From assembly GCA_944385195.1 (NCBI GenBank), contig CALWWH010000184.1, positions 1 to 6,048 of the forward strand: a DNA stretch of 6,048 nt. Reading direction: 5' to 3'. This stretch comes from an uncultured Oscillospiraceae bacterium. GTDB lineage: Bacteria; Bacillota; Clostridia; Oscillospirales; Oscillospiraceae. This document shows positions 1-5,244 of the stretch, piece by piece (within the stretch, counting starts at the first letter, position 1; each line of letters begins with the position of its first letter). The translations under genes and the position numbers were made by a program. Under the pieces are notes generated by a model, which was not told the DNA's origin, searched no databases, and saw nothing but the letters and a program-made list of their open reading frames with translations.

Positions 1-818
1 AGCACCTCGGAGCCCGGAGGTACGAGGTCGGCCTTCTCGCGGCTCACCTCCGAAACCGTGACACGACCGCCGACATCCATGAGGCGGCCTTTACAGGAGA
101 TGTCCCGTTTGTGGGCATTGACAGAAACGGATATCTCTCCCGGGCCATTCAGCAGACGATGCACCAGTTTATTGATGTCAATACCAACAGCTGTGCCTTT
201 GAAACCGAGACATTTTACCGTTGGATGGAGTTTATCAAAAACTTTGATGGCATGATGAGCCTAACCTCGCCGCTCAACGCGGTGCTGCCCATCAGCAACC
301 TGAGCGCTTACTATCAGTTTGTGACGGACGCGGGCGAGACGGTCATCATCACCGGCGTCCCGGGGGAGACGGCAGAGGGACCGGCGGTCATGGCCCAGGA
401 TACCTTCGCTATCTCCAGTATGACGGAGCATCCGGACCAGTGCTGGGCCTTCTTGATGTATCTGATGGAGGACGCGCCGCAGCAGATTCTCTCGGGTTTC
501 CGGATGCGCCGCGATTTGATGGAGCAGGAGCTGGCGGCGGCCATGCTGCCCAACGACGAGGAAAACGCCCTGTTCTACGGCTGGACCGACGAGAACAATG
601 AGCCGCTGCCCAGTCTCACGGAGGAAACTGTGGCGTATCTGAGAGAGTTAATTGACTCTTTGGACTATGTGCGCTTTAGCGACGAAGATGTGATCAACAT
701 CGTCACCGAAGAGGTCAGCAGTTATTTCTCGGAGCCGGAGTTCACCGCCCAGGAGGTCGCGGCTCGGATTCAGGATCGCGTGAGTACCTATCTCGAAGAG
801 ACCAAGGAGCAGTCGTAA
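1..818 (+). CDS. Extracellular solute-binding protein of an ABC transporter, C-terminal part (partial at left edge)
   Basis: The frame whose first full codon is at base 3 is open from the window edge to a TAA at 816-818, giving 271 visible residues; the N-terminus and signal peptide lie outside. The visible part resembles the C-terminal half of family-1 (sugar-type) ABC solute-binding proteins of Clostridia. A NSCAFET-type segment is followed by a helix ending FIKNF, then a GETAEGPAVMAQDTFAISS segment matching the usual 'G.P...G......FAIS' core, then CWAFLMYLM, the common 'AW.F....L' helix. The tail VTEEVSSYF...AARIQDRVSTYLEE matches the C-terminal helices of the family, which end in a 'IQ.RV..YL.E' pattern. 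Such lipoproteins catch a solute outside the membrane and pass it to a permease pair. The substrate cannot be told. The first 30 or so visible residues are not recognisable, though the frame stays open and GC-rich at third positions. A strong terminator follows, so this is the last gene of its operon. Confidence 0.85.
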   Translation, partial: HLGARRYEVGLLAAHLRNRDTTADIHEAAFTGDVPFVGIDRNGYLSRAIQQTMHQFIDVNTNSCAFETETFYRWMEFIKNFDGMMSLTSPLNAVLPISNLSAYYQFVTDAGETVIITGVPGETAEGPAVMAQDTFAISSMTEHPDQCWAFLMYLMEDAPQQILSGFRMRRDLMEQELAAAMLPNDEENALFYGWTDENNEPLPSLTEETVAYLRELIDSLDYVRFSDEDVINIVTEEVSSYFSEPEFTAQEVAARIQDRVSTYLEETKEQS

Positions 819-843
819 AATGGATTTTGGCTTCTGCCGGGAG

Positions 844-880
844 CGCGCCCCCTCCGAAGGTTCGGAGGGGGCGCGTTTTT
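844..880 (+). terminator. Rho-independent terminator after the solute-binding protein gene
   Basis: A perfect 15-bp stem (844-858 with 861-875, mostly G-C) closes on a minimal loop and is followed directly by TTTTT (876-880). It begins 26 bases after the stop codon. The reverse orientation has no U tract after the stem, so it should not stop the converging minus-strand gene. Confidence 0.95.
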
Positions 881-892
881 GTTTGGGGTGGG

Positions 893-1351
893 TTAGGGCT
901 CCACAGTCAGATACTGCAAAATGACCGCGTCAGGAAGGCGCGTGGCGCAGCAGACGAAGAGCTTCTGGCTGAGCCAGTTCAGGCGCTGGTCGTAGACCTC
1001 GAAGCTGGGCTTGGTGCAGAAATAGTACAGCGACGGGTCGATGAAGCCGCCGCCCAGGACGGTCTCGACGTACTCGGCCGGGACGGTGCGGATTCCGTTA
1101 TTTTCGATATAGAACGAGCTGCCGTCGTCCATGCGCACGCCGTAGCGGGCTGAGAGCTCGCAGACGCCGTTGGGACGGATGACCTGGCTGTCGACGCCGC
1201 CGGGGAGCACGGTGCCATGGAGACCGTCGCCGGTCAGTTCACCGGAGAGCACAGGGATAAGCTGGCGGCGGCCATGGATGGCGTCCTGTCCCACGACAAT
1301 GGGCGTGCCGACCTTGGCGACAATCTGGAATGCGGGCTTTAAGCTGGGCAT
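893..1351 (-). CDS. DUF3237 (UPF0311) family protein
   Basis: This 152-residue protein matches the DUF3237/UPF0311 family over its whole length. The family pattern is visible in order: an N-terminal 'L.PAF...V.VG.P..VG' strand region (residues 4-22), then GRRQLIPVLSG, then the hallmark LPGGVDSQVIRPNG, then ELSARYGVRMDDG with a YIENNGIR strand, and a C-terminal YYFCTKPSFE and WL.QKLFV segment. Members are about 150 residues and predicted to be single-domain beta-barrels; no general biochemical function is established, so none is assigned. There is no signal peptide, so it is probably cytoplasmic. The start is well supported: AGGAGGG (1358-1364 on the complement) lies 6 nt upstream of the ATG. 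The gene is transcribed alone, diverging from the metal-binding lipoprotein gene and converging on the solute-binding protein gene. No clear terminator of its own is visible. Confidence 0.88.
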   Translation of the reverse strand: MPSLKPAFQIVAKVGTPIVVGQDAIHGRRQLIPVLSGELTGDGLHGTVLPGGVDSQVIRPNGVCELSARYGVRMDDGSSFYIENNGIRTVPAEYVETVLGGGFIDPSLYYFCTKPSFEVYDQRLNWLSQKLFVCCATRLPDAVILQYLTVEP

Positions 1352-1381
1352 AGGGGTCCCTCCTGTTTTTCAGTTTTCCTA

Positions 1382-1410
1382 ATCGTATCATACCTATGGG
1401 CGGAATACAA
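1382..1410 (-). promoter_or_regulatory. Possible promoter of the DUF3237 gene
   Basis: On the minus strand a TTGTAT -35 (1405-1410) and a TACGAT -10 (1382-1387) are separated by 17 nt. TATGAT, overlapping at 1387-1392, is an alternative -10 without a good -35. The -35 lies back to back with the -35 of the divergent lipoprotein promoter. Both hexamers are imperfect, hence the low confidence. Confidence 0.35.
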
Positions 1411-1412
1411 GC

Positions 1413-1441
1413 TTGACAGGGAAAAGCATCTGTGGTAAAAT
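1413..1441 (+). promoter_or_regulatory. Sigma-A promoter of the metal-binding lipoprotein gene
   Basis: A perfect TTGACA (1413-1418), a 17-nt spacer and TAAAAT (1436-1441, 5 of 6 matches) form a near-consensus housekeeping promoter. Transcription should begin near 1448, inside the Fur-like box described separately. A promoter this strong beside an operator-like box fits a gene that is repressed unless its signal is present. Confidence 0.8.
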
Positions 1442-1448
1442 TCGAAAA

Positions 1449-1463
1449 TGAAAATCAATTTCA
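1449..1463 (+). promoter_or_regulatory. Candidate Fur-family (Fur/Zur/PerR-like) operator
   Basis: TGAAAATCAATTTCA is a 7-1-7 inverted repeat with 6 of 7 arm pairs and a central C. It matches the Fur-family 7-1-7 consensus TGATAATNATTATCA at 11 of 14 informative bases. It covers the expected transcription start, between the -10 and the ribosome site, where a bound repressor would block transcription. Flanking A and T tracts extend the weaker symmetry from 1446 to 1469. The regulator and its metal are not determined; Zur or a related sensor would fit the downstream gene. Confidence 0.5.
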
Positions 1464-1468
1464 ATTTT

Positions 1469-1473
1469 GGAGG
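1469..1473 (+). promoter_or_regulatory. Ribosome binding site fixing the lipoprotein start
   Basis: GGAGG lies 8 nt upstream of the ATG at 1482, but only 2 nt upstream of the ATG at 1476 and overlapping the TTG at 1467. The spacing selects 1482 as the start. Confidence 0.85.
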
Positions 1474-1481
1474 CCATGCAT

Positions 1482-2420
1482 ATGCGTAAATTTGCCCTCT
1501 TGCTGCTCTGCGCCCTGCTGCTCACCGGATGCGCAGCCCAGGCGCCAGCGGGGACGGAGGATGTCTTCACGGTTGTCACGACGATCTATCCGCCTGCCGA
1601 CTTTGCACGCCAGATCGGCGGCGAGGCGGTGAAGGTGATCCAGCTGGCCCCTCCCGGTGCGGAGGCGCATGATTTTGTACCGTCTTTGACCGATGTGAAC
1701 ACCATCGCCAGCTGTGACCTCTTCCTCTACATCGGCGGCGATACCGACGCCTGGGCGCTGGAGGCTCTGGACAGTCTGGGTGACAATGCCCCACCCGCTC
1801 TGTGCCTGTCTGACTATGTGGAGCTGCTGCACGAGTTGCCCCTGGCCTGCGTCGGGGAGGAGGACCATACGGGGCACGACCATGAGGCCGAGGCGCTGGA
1901 TACCCATATTTGGACCTCGCCCCGCAACGCCATCACCCTCTGCCAGACCATTTCCCAGGAAATGCAGCAGCTCGACAGCCAAAACAGCGCGCTTTATGCC
2001 GCCAACTGCCAGGAGTATGTCCGGCAATTGGAGCAGTTGCAGGCGGAGTTTGAAACCGTTATGGACCAGGCCCGGCGGACAAGCATCCTTTTCGCCGACC
2101 GGATGCCCTTCCGCTATCTGGCGGAGGACCTAGGGCTGACCTGCTACGCCGCGTTTCAGGGATGCAGCGCCGACACCGAGCCCAGCCTGGCGACCATCGC
2201 GTTCCTGACCCAGGTCATCGAGCGAGAGCAATTGCCAGTGGTGTTCTGCCTGGAAAACTCCGACCCCACCGTCGCTGACACGCTCTGCCAGGCCACAGGC
2301 GCGCAGAAGCGTGTTCTCCACTCCTGCCACAACCTGACCACGGAGGAACTGGCCGCCGGGTGGGATTACCTGTCGCTGATGCATGAGAACGCTGCGGCTT
2401 TGGCTGCAGCGGTGCAATAA
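1482..2420 (+). CDS. ZnuA/TroA-like metal ABC transporter substrate-binding lipoprotein (cluster A-1)
   Basis: This 312-residue protein is a probable Zn2+ or Mn2+ receptor of an ABC importer, anchored outside the cell membrane. A lipoprotein signal (MRK, hydrophobic core, LLTGC) predicts lipidation at Cys17. The family core follows: VVTTIYPPADFARQIGG (31-47), PPGAEAHDFVPS with the first metal-ligand His63, a short His-rich loop (H129, H132, H134) ending at DTHIWTSPRN with the second ligand His142, and a long linking helix. FADRMPFRYLAEDLGL follows at 204-219, where classical ZnuA has a third His and this protein has Asp206. CLENSDP (256-262) holds Glu258 near the usual acidic ligand. The ligand set is thus His/His/Asp, seen to my knowledge in a clostridial subgroup; metal preference cannot be read from it. 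The 312-aa length fits the family. No permease or ATPase gene follows; the next gene is an unrelated transporter. The start is fixed by ribosome-site spacing and the lipobox. Confidence 0.9.
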   Translation: MRKFALLLLCALLLTGCAAQAPAGTEDVFTVVTTIYPPADFARQIGGEAVKVIQLAPPGAEAHDFVPSLTDVNTIASCDLFLYIGGDTDAWALEALDSLGDNAPPALCLSDYVELLHELPLACVGEEDHTGHDHEAEALDTHIWTSPRNAITLCQTISQEMQQLDSQNSALYAANCQEYVRQLEQLQAEFETVMDQARRTSILFADRMPFRYLAEDLGLTCYAAFQGCSADTEPSLATIAFLTQVIEREQLPVVFCLENSDPTVADTLCQATGAQKRVLHSCHNLTTEELAAGWDYLSLMHENAAALAAAVQ

Positions 2421-2426
2421 GGCGCA

Positions 2427-2465
2427 CCGCGGCGTCCCAGCTGCCGTGTCCCAAAACCGCCGCGG
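2427..2465 (+). terminator. Weak hairpin after the lipoprotein gene, doubtful terminator
   Basis: CCGCGGCG (2427-2434) pairs perfectly with CGCCGCGG (2458-2465) across a 23-nt loop. The next bases are AATTGAGACAAC, not a T run; the first T4 comes 12 bases later. It may slow or process the transcript, but is a poor intrinsic terminator, so readthrough into the MATE gene is possible. Confidence 0.3.
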
Positions 2466-2501
2466 AATTGAGACAACTTTTCGTTTAGCATACTAAAGCA
2501 C

Positions 2502-2530
2502 TTGCAATCCCTCCTTGTTTCCGTTATCAT
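2502..2530 (+). promoter_or_regulatory. Probable proximal promoter of the MATE gene
   Basis: TTGCAA (2502-2507, 4 of 6) and TATCAT (2525-2530, 5 of 6) are separated by 17 nt. Transcription would start near 2537, at the first base of the ribosome site, giving a very short leader of about 16 nt. A weaker upstream candidate exists: TTGAGA (2468-2473), 17 nt, TACTAA (2491-2496). The imperfect inverted repeat TTTAGCATACTAAA (2484-2497) between them could be a regulator site. Confidence 0.55.
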
Positions 2531-2547
2531 GGAACCAAGGAGGGATT
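2506..2547 (+). repeat. 42-bp dyad spanning the MATE promoter and ribosome site
   Basis: AATCCCTCCTTG (2506-2517) is the exact reverse complement of CAAGGAGGGATT (2536-2547). Inside these, TTCC (2519-2522) pairs with GGAA (2531-2534) after one T/C mismatch, leaving an 8-nt loop that holds most of the -10. In total 16 of 17 positions pair. The right arm contains the ribosome site AAGGAGGG (2537-2544), and the left arm its complement. In DNA it may be an operator. In an RNA started upstream of 2506 it would hide the ribosome site. Confidence 0.9.
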
Positions 2548-2552
2548 ACGCT

Positions 2553-3902
2553 ATGAATAACCGCAAAGACCTGACGCAGGGCAATGCCTTTGCGCAGATC
2601 ATGAGCTTTTCACTGACACTGTTTTGCGGAAGCATCTTCCAGCAGCTATACAGCACCGTCGACACCGCGGTGGTCGGCCGATTCGTCGGCACGGATCAAT
2701 TGGCGGCGGTGGGTGCGACGGGGTCACTGTCTTTCTTTATTTTAGGATTCGTCTTTGGCCTGACCGGCGGCTATAGCATCCTGGCGTCCCATGCCTATGG
2801 CGCAAAGGACATGAACCGGGTTCGGAAGGTCATTGGCAACGCGATCGTGCTCAGCGCAATCATCATTGCAGTCTTTACGCCGCTGGCACTGGTCCTCACA
2901 CGGCCGATGCTCCAGCTGATGGGAACGCCGGAGAACATTATGGATGATGCGGCGCTCTATATCTCCATTGTCTTCGGCGGCTATGCCTGCACCATGCTCT
3001 ACAACGTGATGGCCTCACTGCTGCGGGCTTTCGGCGACACCCGAACCCCGCTGTTTTTCTTGATCCTATCGAGCGTCATCAACATCGTGCTGGATATTTC
3101 CTTTGTCGTTTTGCTCCACTGGGGTGTGGCCGGCGTGGCCGTTGCGACCCTGATCGCGCAGTTCATCTCCGGCAGCCTCTGCGTGGTCTATGCCGTCCGC
3201 AAATACGAGGTCTTCCGCCTCAAACGGGAGGATCTGAAGCCGGACGGAAAAATCATCAAGGATATGCTCCGGCTGGGTATCCCCATGGCGCTGCAGTCTT
3301 CCCTGACGGCGGTGGGCATGGTGGTCATGCAGGCCTCCATCAACGATTTCGGCTCCAACGTCGTCGCCAGCTACACGGCCGCGCACAAGGTCGAGGCCCT
3401 GGTGGGCATGCTGGCTATGACCCTGGGCACCACCACGGCCACCTTTGTGGGGCAGAACTTCGGCGCGAAAAACTATGACAGAATGTTCAAAGGAATTCGC
3501 ATCAACGTGACTCTGGCTACGATCTATGCGGTAGCCTCGGCCCTGATCTGCTTCCTGGTGGGGCGCCGCATCCTAATGATCTTTGTGGACGCTTCGACGC
3601 CAGGGGCAGAGGAAATCTTGGATGCCGGCATGACGTATCTCAAGACCTTTGCCGTGTTCCTCTGGCCGTACAACGCCCTGATGGTGTTCCGCAGCGCACT
3701 GCAGGGTATGGGCCGCAGCATCTACACAATGGTCGGCGGCACGATGGAGTGCATCATGCGCATCGCTGTCTGCTTGACGCTGCCGGCGGTTCTGGGCTAT
3801 CTGGGCTGCTGCCTGGCAGGCCCTGCGGCCTGGATTGGCGCGATGATCCCCCTGCTGATCGCGTACTTCTACGAGAAGAAAAAACTGCTCAGAAATGTGT
3901 AA
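2553..3902 (+). CDS. MATE family efflux transporter
   Basis: This 449-residue integral membrane protein is a MATE (multidrug and toxic compound extrusion) transporter, a Na+- or H+-driven antiporter exporting cationic or drug-like compounds. Length matches the family (about 450, 12 membrane helices). Two homologous halves are visible. The first (about 14-175) carries the signature DTAVVGRFVG (37-46) and RAFGDTRTP (158-166). The second (about 237-400) carries a QSSLT helix start, QNFGAKNYDR (301-310) and RSALQGMGRS (380-389). A hydrophilic linker rich in charged residues (about 216-237) joins them, and the C-terminus EKKKLLRN is basic, so cytoplasmic. The real substrate is unknown. The start is the ATG at 2553: AAGGAGGG at 2537-2544 is 8 nt upstream. 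A longer in-frame TTG start at 2502 would read through the promoter and ribosome site and is rejected. The gene stands alone between its own promoter and a strong terminator. Confidence 0.95.
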   Translation: MNNRKDLTQGNAFAQIMSFSLTLFCGSIFQQLYSTVDTAVVGRFVGTDQLAAVGATGSLSFFILGFVFGLTGGYSILASHAYGAKDMNRVRKVIGNAIVLSAIIIAVFTPLALVLTRPMLQLMGTPENIMDDAALYISIVFGGYACTMLYNVMASLLRAFGDTRTPLFFLILSSVINIVLDISFVVLLHWGVAGVAVATLIAQFISGSLCVVYAVRKYEVFRLKREDLKPDGKIIKDMLRLGIPMALQSSLTAVGMVVMQASINDFGSNVVASYTAAHKVEALVGMLAMTLGTTTATFVGQNFGAKNYDRMFKGIRINVTLATIYAVASALICFLVGRRILMIFVDASTPGAEEILDAGMTYLKTFAVFLWPYNALMVFRSALQGMGRSIYTMVGGTMECIMRIAVCLTLPAVLGYLGCCLAGPAAWIGAMIPLLIAYFYEKKKLLRNV

Positions 3903-3908
3903 ATATTT

Positions 3909-3948
3909 AGAGGGGCCGCGTACATCGATGTATGCGGCCCCTCTTTTT
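3909..3948 (+). terminator. Rho-independent terminator after the MATE gene
   Basis: A 16-bp stem (3909-3924 with 3929-3944), including one G-T wobble and an 11-bp G-C-rich base, closes on a TCGA tetraloop and ends in TTTTT (3944-3948). It begins 7 bases after the stop. Read from the minus strand the stem is followed by CTAAATATTT, so it may also weakly stop the converging ImmA-like transcript. Confidence 0.93.
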
Positions 3949-4060
3949 GAGAAAATTACAGATGTGGTTTACACGCTCTTGGGGCTGGCAGGAGAGCTGC
4001 AAGCGGCGCTGCGGTTCTTAGCCTCAGGGGTTTTGACCAGGAGGCGCGGATCAGCCCGGC
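3949..4060. other. Non-coding stretch between the MATE terminator and the prophage-type genes
   Basis: No supported gene, RNA or repeat is seen here. In known prophages and ICEs an integrase often follows the ImmA-like gene; here there is none. The stretch is the likeliest left edge of the phage-derived segment, but no attachment-site repeat can be identified within the window. Confidence 0.5.
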
Positions 4061-4489
4061 TCAAGGATAGGCATCCACGGCCAGATTGCCGTTTTGATAC
4101 CAGCAAACAGCCTTGCGGGCAAAGTTCTCGGTGACGCCAAATAGCTCTGCCAGCTGCCAGACCTCAGTGCAGCCAGCTTCTATGGCAGCTGCGTACTGCT
4201 CTGGCGGAATCAGTATCTCAATGGCCCATTTGTCTGCCTGGTGTTCTAATTTTTGACGGTACTCTATGGCGGCGTAGCGGTTATAAAAACTGCCGGTGAA
4301 GCAGTGCCCCAATTCATGGGCCAGGTGGACGGCTTCGTCGGCCTGGGTCGCCTGGTGGGGATCCATCCCGATCCAACAGCGCCCGTCTGCTGTCAGCAGA
4401 CTCAGAGACCCGCACTCCGGCAGGGAGTGGCGTAGGATTGGAATCTGCGCGGCCTCTGCCAGGCGGTGCAGTTGTTGCGTGTTGGTCAT
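4061..4489 (-). CDS. ImmA/IrrE-family metallopeptidase of prophage/ICE type
   Basis: This 142-residue protein is a zinc protease of the ImmA/IrrE family. The zinc motif HELGH is at residues 58-62 (His58 and His62 ligands, Glu59 catalytic), followed by GHCFTGSFYNRY and LEHQADKWA (81-89), which supplies the expected third ligand, Glu82, in the ExxA[ND] pattern. The C-terminal segment WQLAELFGVTENFARKAVCWY is the usual small helical end of clostridial phage versions. In ICEBs1 and related elements ImmA cleaves the neighbouring repressor ImmR to induce the element; that role is inferred here from the repressor gene just upstream. The length is normal, so it looks intact. The start is ATG at 4489, preceded by AAGGAGGT (complement of 4494-4501) at 4 nt. 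It lies 124 bases downstream of the repressor gene on the same strand, probably cotranscribed. The same frame stays open upstream but overlaps the repressor gene and is not coding there. Confidence 0.9.
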   Translation of the reverse strand: MTNTQQLHRLAEAAQIPILRHSLPECGSLSLLTADGRCWIGMDPHQATQADEAVHLAHELGHCFTGSFYNRYAAIEYRQKLEHQADKWAIEILIPPEQYAAAIEAGCTEVWQLAELFGVTENFARKAVCWYQNGNLAVDAYP

Positions 4490-4613
4490 GAGTACCTCCT
4501 TGGCAATGGCTGCCCTCGCGACGGGGAATTCCCCCTGCCACGGCTGTGCTGCGGCCCGCGACCTTCCTTGTAAAGAGGGGACGGATTTCTGGGGGTTGGG
4601 ACCTTGGGCAGAA

Positions 4614-4991
4614 TTATTCTTCAGCGGGGTCCTTTGCTTGTGCAGCCTTGAGCTGGCGGTCGTATTCCTCGCGGATCTTGACCATGCGGGCAAAGCGCTG
4701 GACCTCTTTGTACATGGCGTCGGTAATCTCTCCATCGCCGCCGAAGAGGGCGAATTTGATCTCGTCGTCCGTCGGAGGAAGAGAAGGCGCGTCGCTGGGC
4801 TTCTCATAGCCCAGGAGATAATCCGTGGTCACACCAAAAAAGGCGGCCAGTTTGAGGATCATCTCCCGGTCAGGGGAACTGCCGCCGGTTTCCCACATGG
4901 CGACGGTCGATCGCCCTACACCCATGGCGTCGGCAAGGGCCTGCTGGTTCATGTGACGGGCCTTGCGGCATACCTTTATGTTTTCCATCAT
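4614..4991 (-). CDS. XRE-family helix-turn-helix repressor (prophage CI/ImmR-like)
   Basis: This 125-residue DNA-binding protein has an N-terminal HTH_3 (XRE) domain over about residues 4-61. It reads IKVCRKARHMNQQALADAMGV, then the recognition helix GRSTVAMWETG (26-36), and ends TTDYLLGYE. The C-terminal part, DDEIKFALFGGDGEITDAMYKEV (75-97) then a charged helix, matches a tail common in repressors of clostridial prophages. It probably holds the element silent by binding the divergent promoter region, with the ImmA-like protease downstream as its likely antagonist. The start is the first of two adjacent ATG codons (4991); AAGGAG (complement of 5001-5006) lies 9 nt upstream, against 12 nt for the second ATG. 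The ends appear intact. It could also regulate other loci. Confidence 0.92.
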   Translation of the reverse strand: MMENIKVCRKARHMNQQALADAMGVGRSTVAMWETGGSSPDREMILKLAAFFGVTTDYLLGYEKPSDAPSLPPTDDEIKFALFGGDGEITDAMYKEVQRFARMVKIREEYDRQLKAAQAKDPAEE

Positions 4992-5040
4992 TTTGGGTCA
5001 CTCCTTACACGTATTTGCCCTGTTTCGGGACTCTGGGAAT

Positions 5041-5069
5041 ATTATAACGTCAAATTAAGTGACACGCAA
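5041..5069 (-). promoter_or_regulatory. Promoter of the repressor-protease operon
   Basis: On the minus strand a perfect TATAAT (complement of 5041-5046) and a weak TTGCGT -35 (complement of 5064-5069) are spaced 17 nt. Transcription would start near 5034, giving a leader of about 43 nt. GTCA and TGAC arms fill the spacer (5049-5063), so autoregulation by the repressor is plausible. Confidence 0.6.
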
Positions 5070-5071
5070 GC

Positions 5072-5096
5072 GATTTTAAAAATATTTTTGTTTTAA
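5072..5096 (+). promoter_or_regulatory. AT-rich UP-element-like tract between the divergent promoters
   Basis: All but two of these 25 bases are A or T. They include the perfect palindrome AAAAATATTTTT (5078-5089) and sit at about -40 to -63 relative to the rightward start. That is the place of an UP element bound by the RNA polymerase alpha subunit. It could also be intrinsically curved or regulator-bound. Confidence 0.45.
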
Positions 5097-5099
5097 GAC

Positions 5100-5128
5100 T
5101 TGACAAATATGGAAAGGAGTGCTAAAAT
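5100..5128 (+). promoter_or_regulatory. Strong rightward promoter of the phage-type genes
   Basis: Perfect TTGACA (5100-5105), a 17-nt spacer and TAAAAT (5123-5128) make a near-consensus sigma-A promoter. Its two hexamers are the same as those of the lipoprotein promoter at 1413. Start is expected near 5135, leaving a leader of about 110 nt before the KTR gene. Half-sites TTGAC (5100-5104) and GTCAA (5132-5136) flank it in opposite orientation. It is presumably the promoter shut by the repressor. Confidence 0.75.
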
Positions 5129-5162
5129 AAAGTCAAGACAACCGACGAAAGCAGAAAATAAG

Positions 5163-5210
5163 ATGAAGTTTTGGTTGACTATAAGTATATCACAGGGGCT
5201 GTCCCTTTGA
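5163..5210 (+). CDS. Possible 15-residue leader peptide
   Basis: An ATG at 5163 opens a frame of 15 codons (MKFWLTISISQGLSL) ending in TGA at 5208-5210, inside the leader of the KTR gene. Its last codons and stop lie in the left arm and loop of the overlapping hairpins at 5199-5235. A ribosome finishing here would cover that arm, which is the geometry of leader-controlled translational attenuation. There is no convincing ribosome site before the ATG (AAGCAGAAAATAAG), which is the main argument against it. It does not resemble a leader peptide I know. Confidence 0.2.
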   Translation: MKFWLTISISQGLSL

Positions 5211-5235
5211 TGGGACAGTGAAGGCAAAGGGAGAG
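5199..5235 (+). promoter_or_regulatory. Two mutually exclusive leader hairpins at the KTR ribosome site
   Basis: Hairpin 1 pairs CTGTCCC (5199-5205) with GGGACAG (5212-5218), 7 bp perfect, loop TTTGAT. Hairpin 2 pairs 5199-5209 with 5225-5235, 10 of 11 pairs including the perfect 8-mer TCCCTTTG/CAAAGGGA. They compete for the same left arm. Hairpin 2 buries GGGAG, the only ribosome site of the KTR gene, while hairpin 1 leaves it free. The pairings are read directly; the switching role is inference. Confidence 0.6.
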
Positions 5236-5244
5236 ATGATTGAG

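Noticed and set aside
827..1153. A 108-residue plus-strand open frame
   Set aside because: It begins in the terminator hairpin and runs antisense to the DUF3237 gene; there is no ribosome site or recognisable domain.
1461..2027. A 188-residue minus-strand open frame
   Set aside because: It is antisense to the metal-binding lipoprotein gene, whose motifs and start signals are clear.
2502..2552. A longer MATE protein starting at TTG 2502
   Set aside because: These bases contain the promoter and ribosome site; the extra 17 residues do not look like a MATE N-terminus, and the ATG at 2553 is correctly spaced.
4523..4534. Perfect palindrome GGGGAATTCCCC between the repressor and protease genes
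   Set aside because: It is only 12 bp, without a loop or T run, so it is not a terminator, and nothing links it to a regulator; it may be chance in GC-rich DNA.
4490..4807. N-terminal extension of the ImmA-like frame to 248 residues
   Set aside because: The extension overlaps the repressor gene in another frame, has low-complexity Ser/Arg/Pro-rich composition, and bypasses a clear ribosome site before the ATG at 4489.
4296..5096. A 266-residue plus-strand open frame
   Set aside because: It lies antisense to two well-supported minus-strand genes and their promoter, has no ribosome site, and resembles no known protein; it follows from the GC-rich composition.
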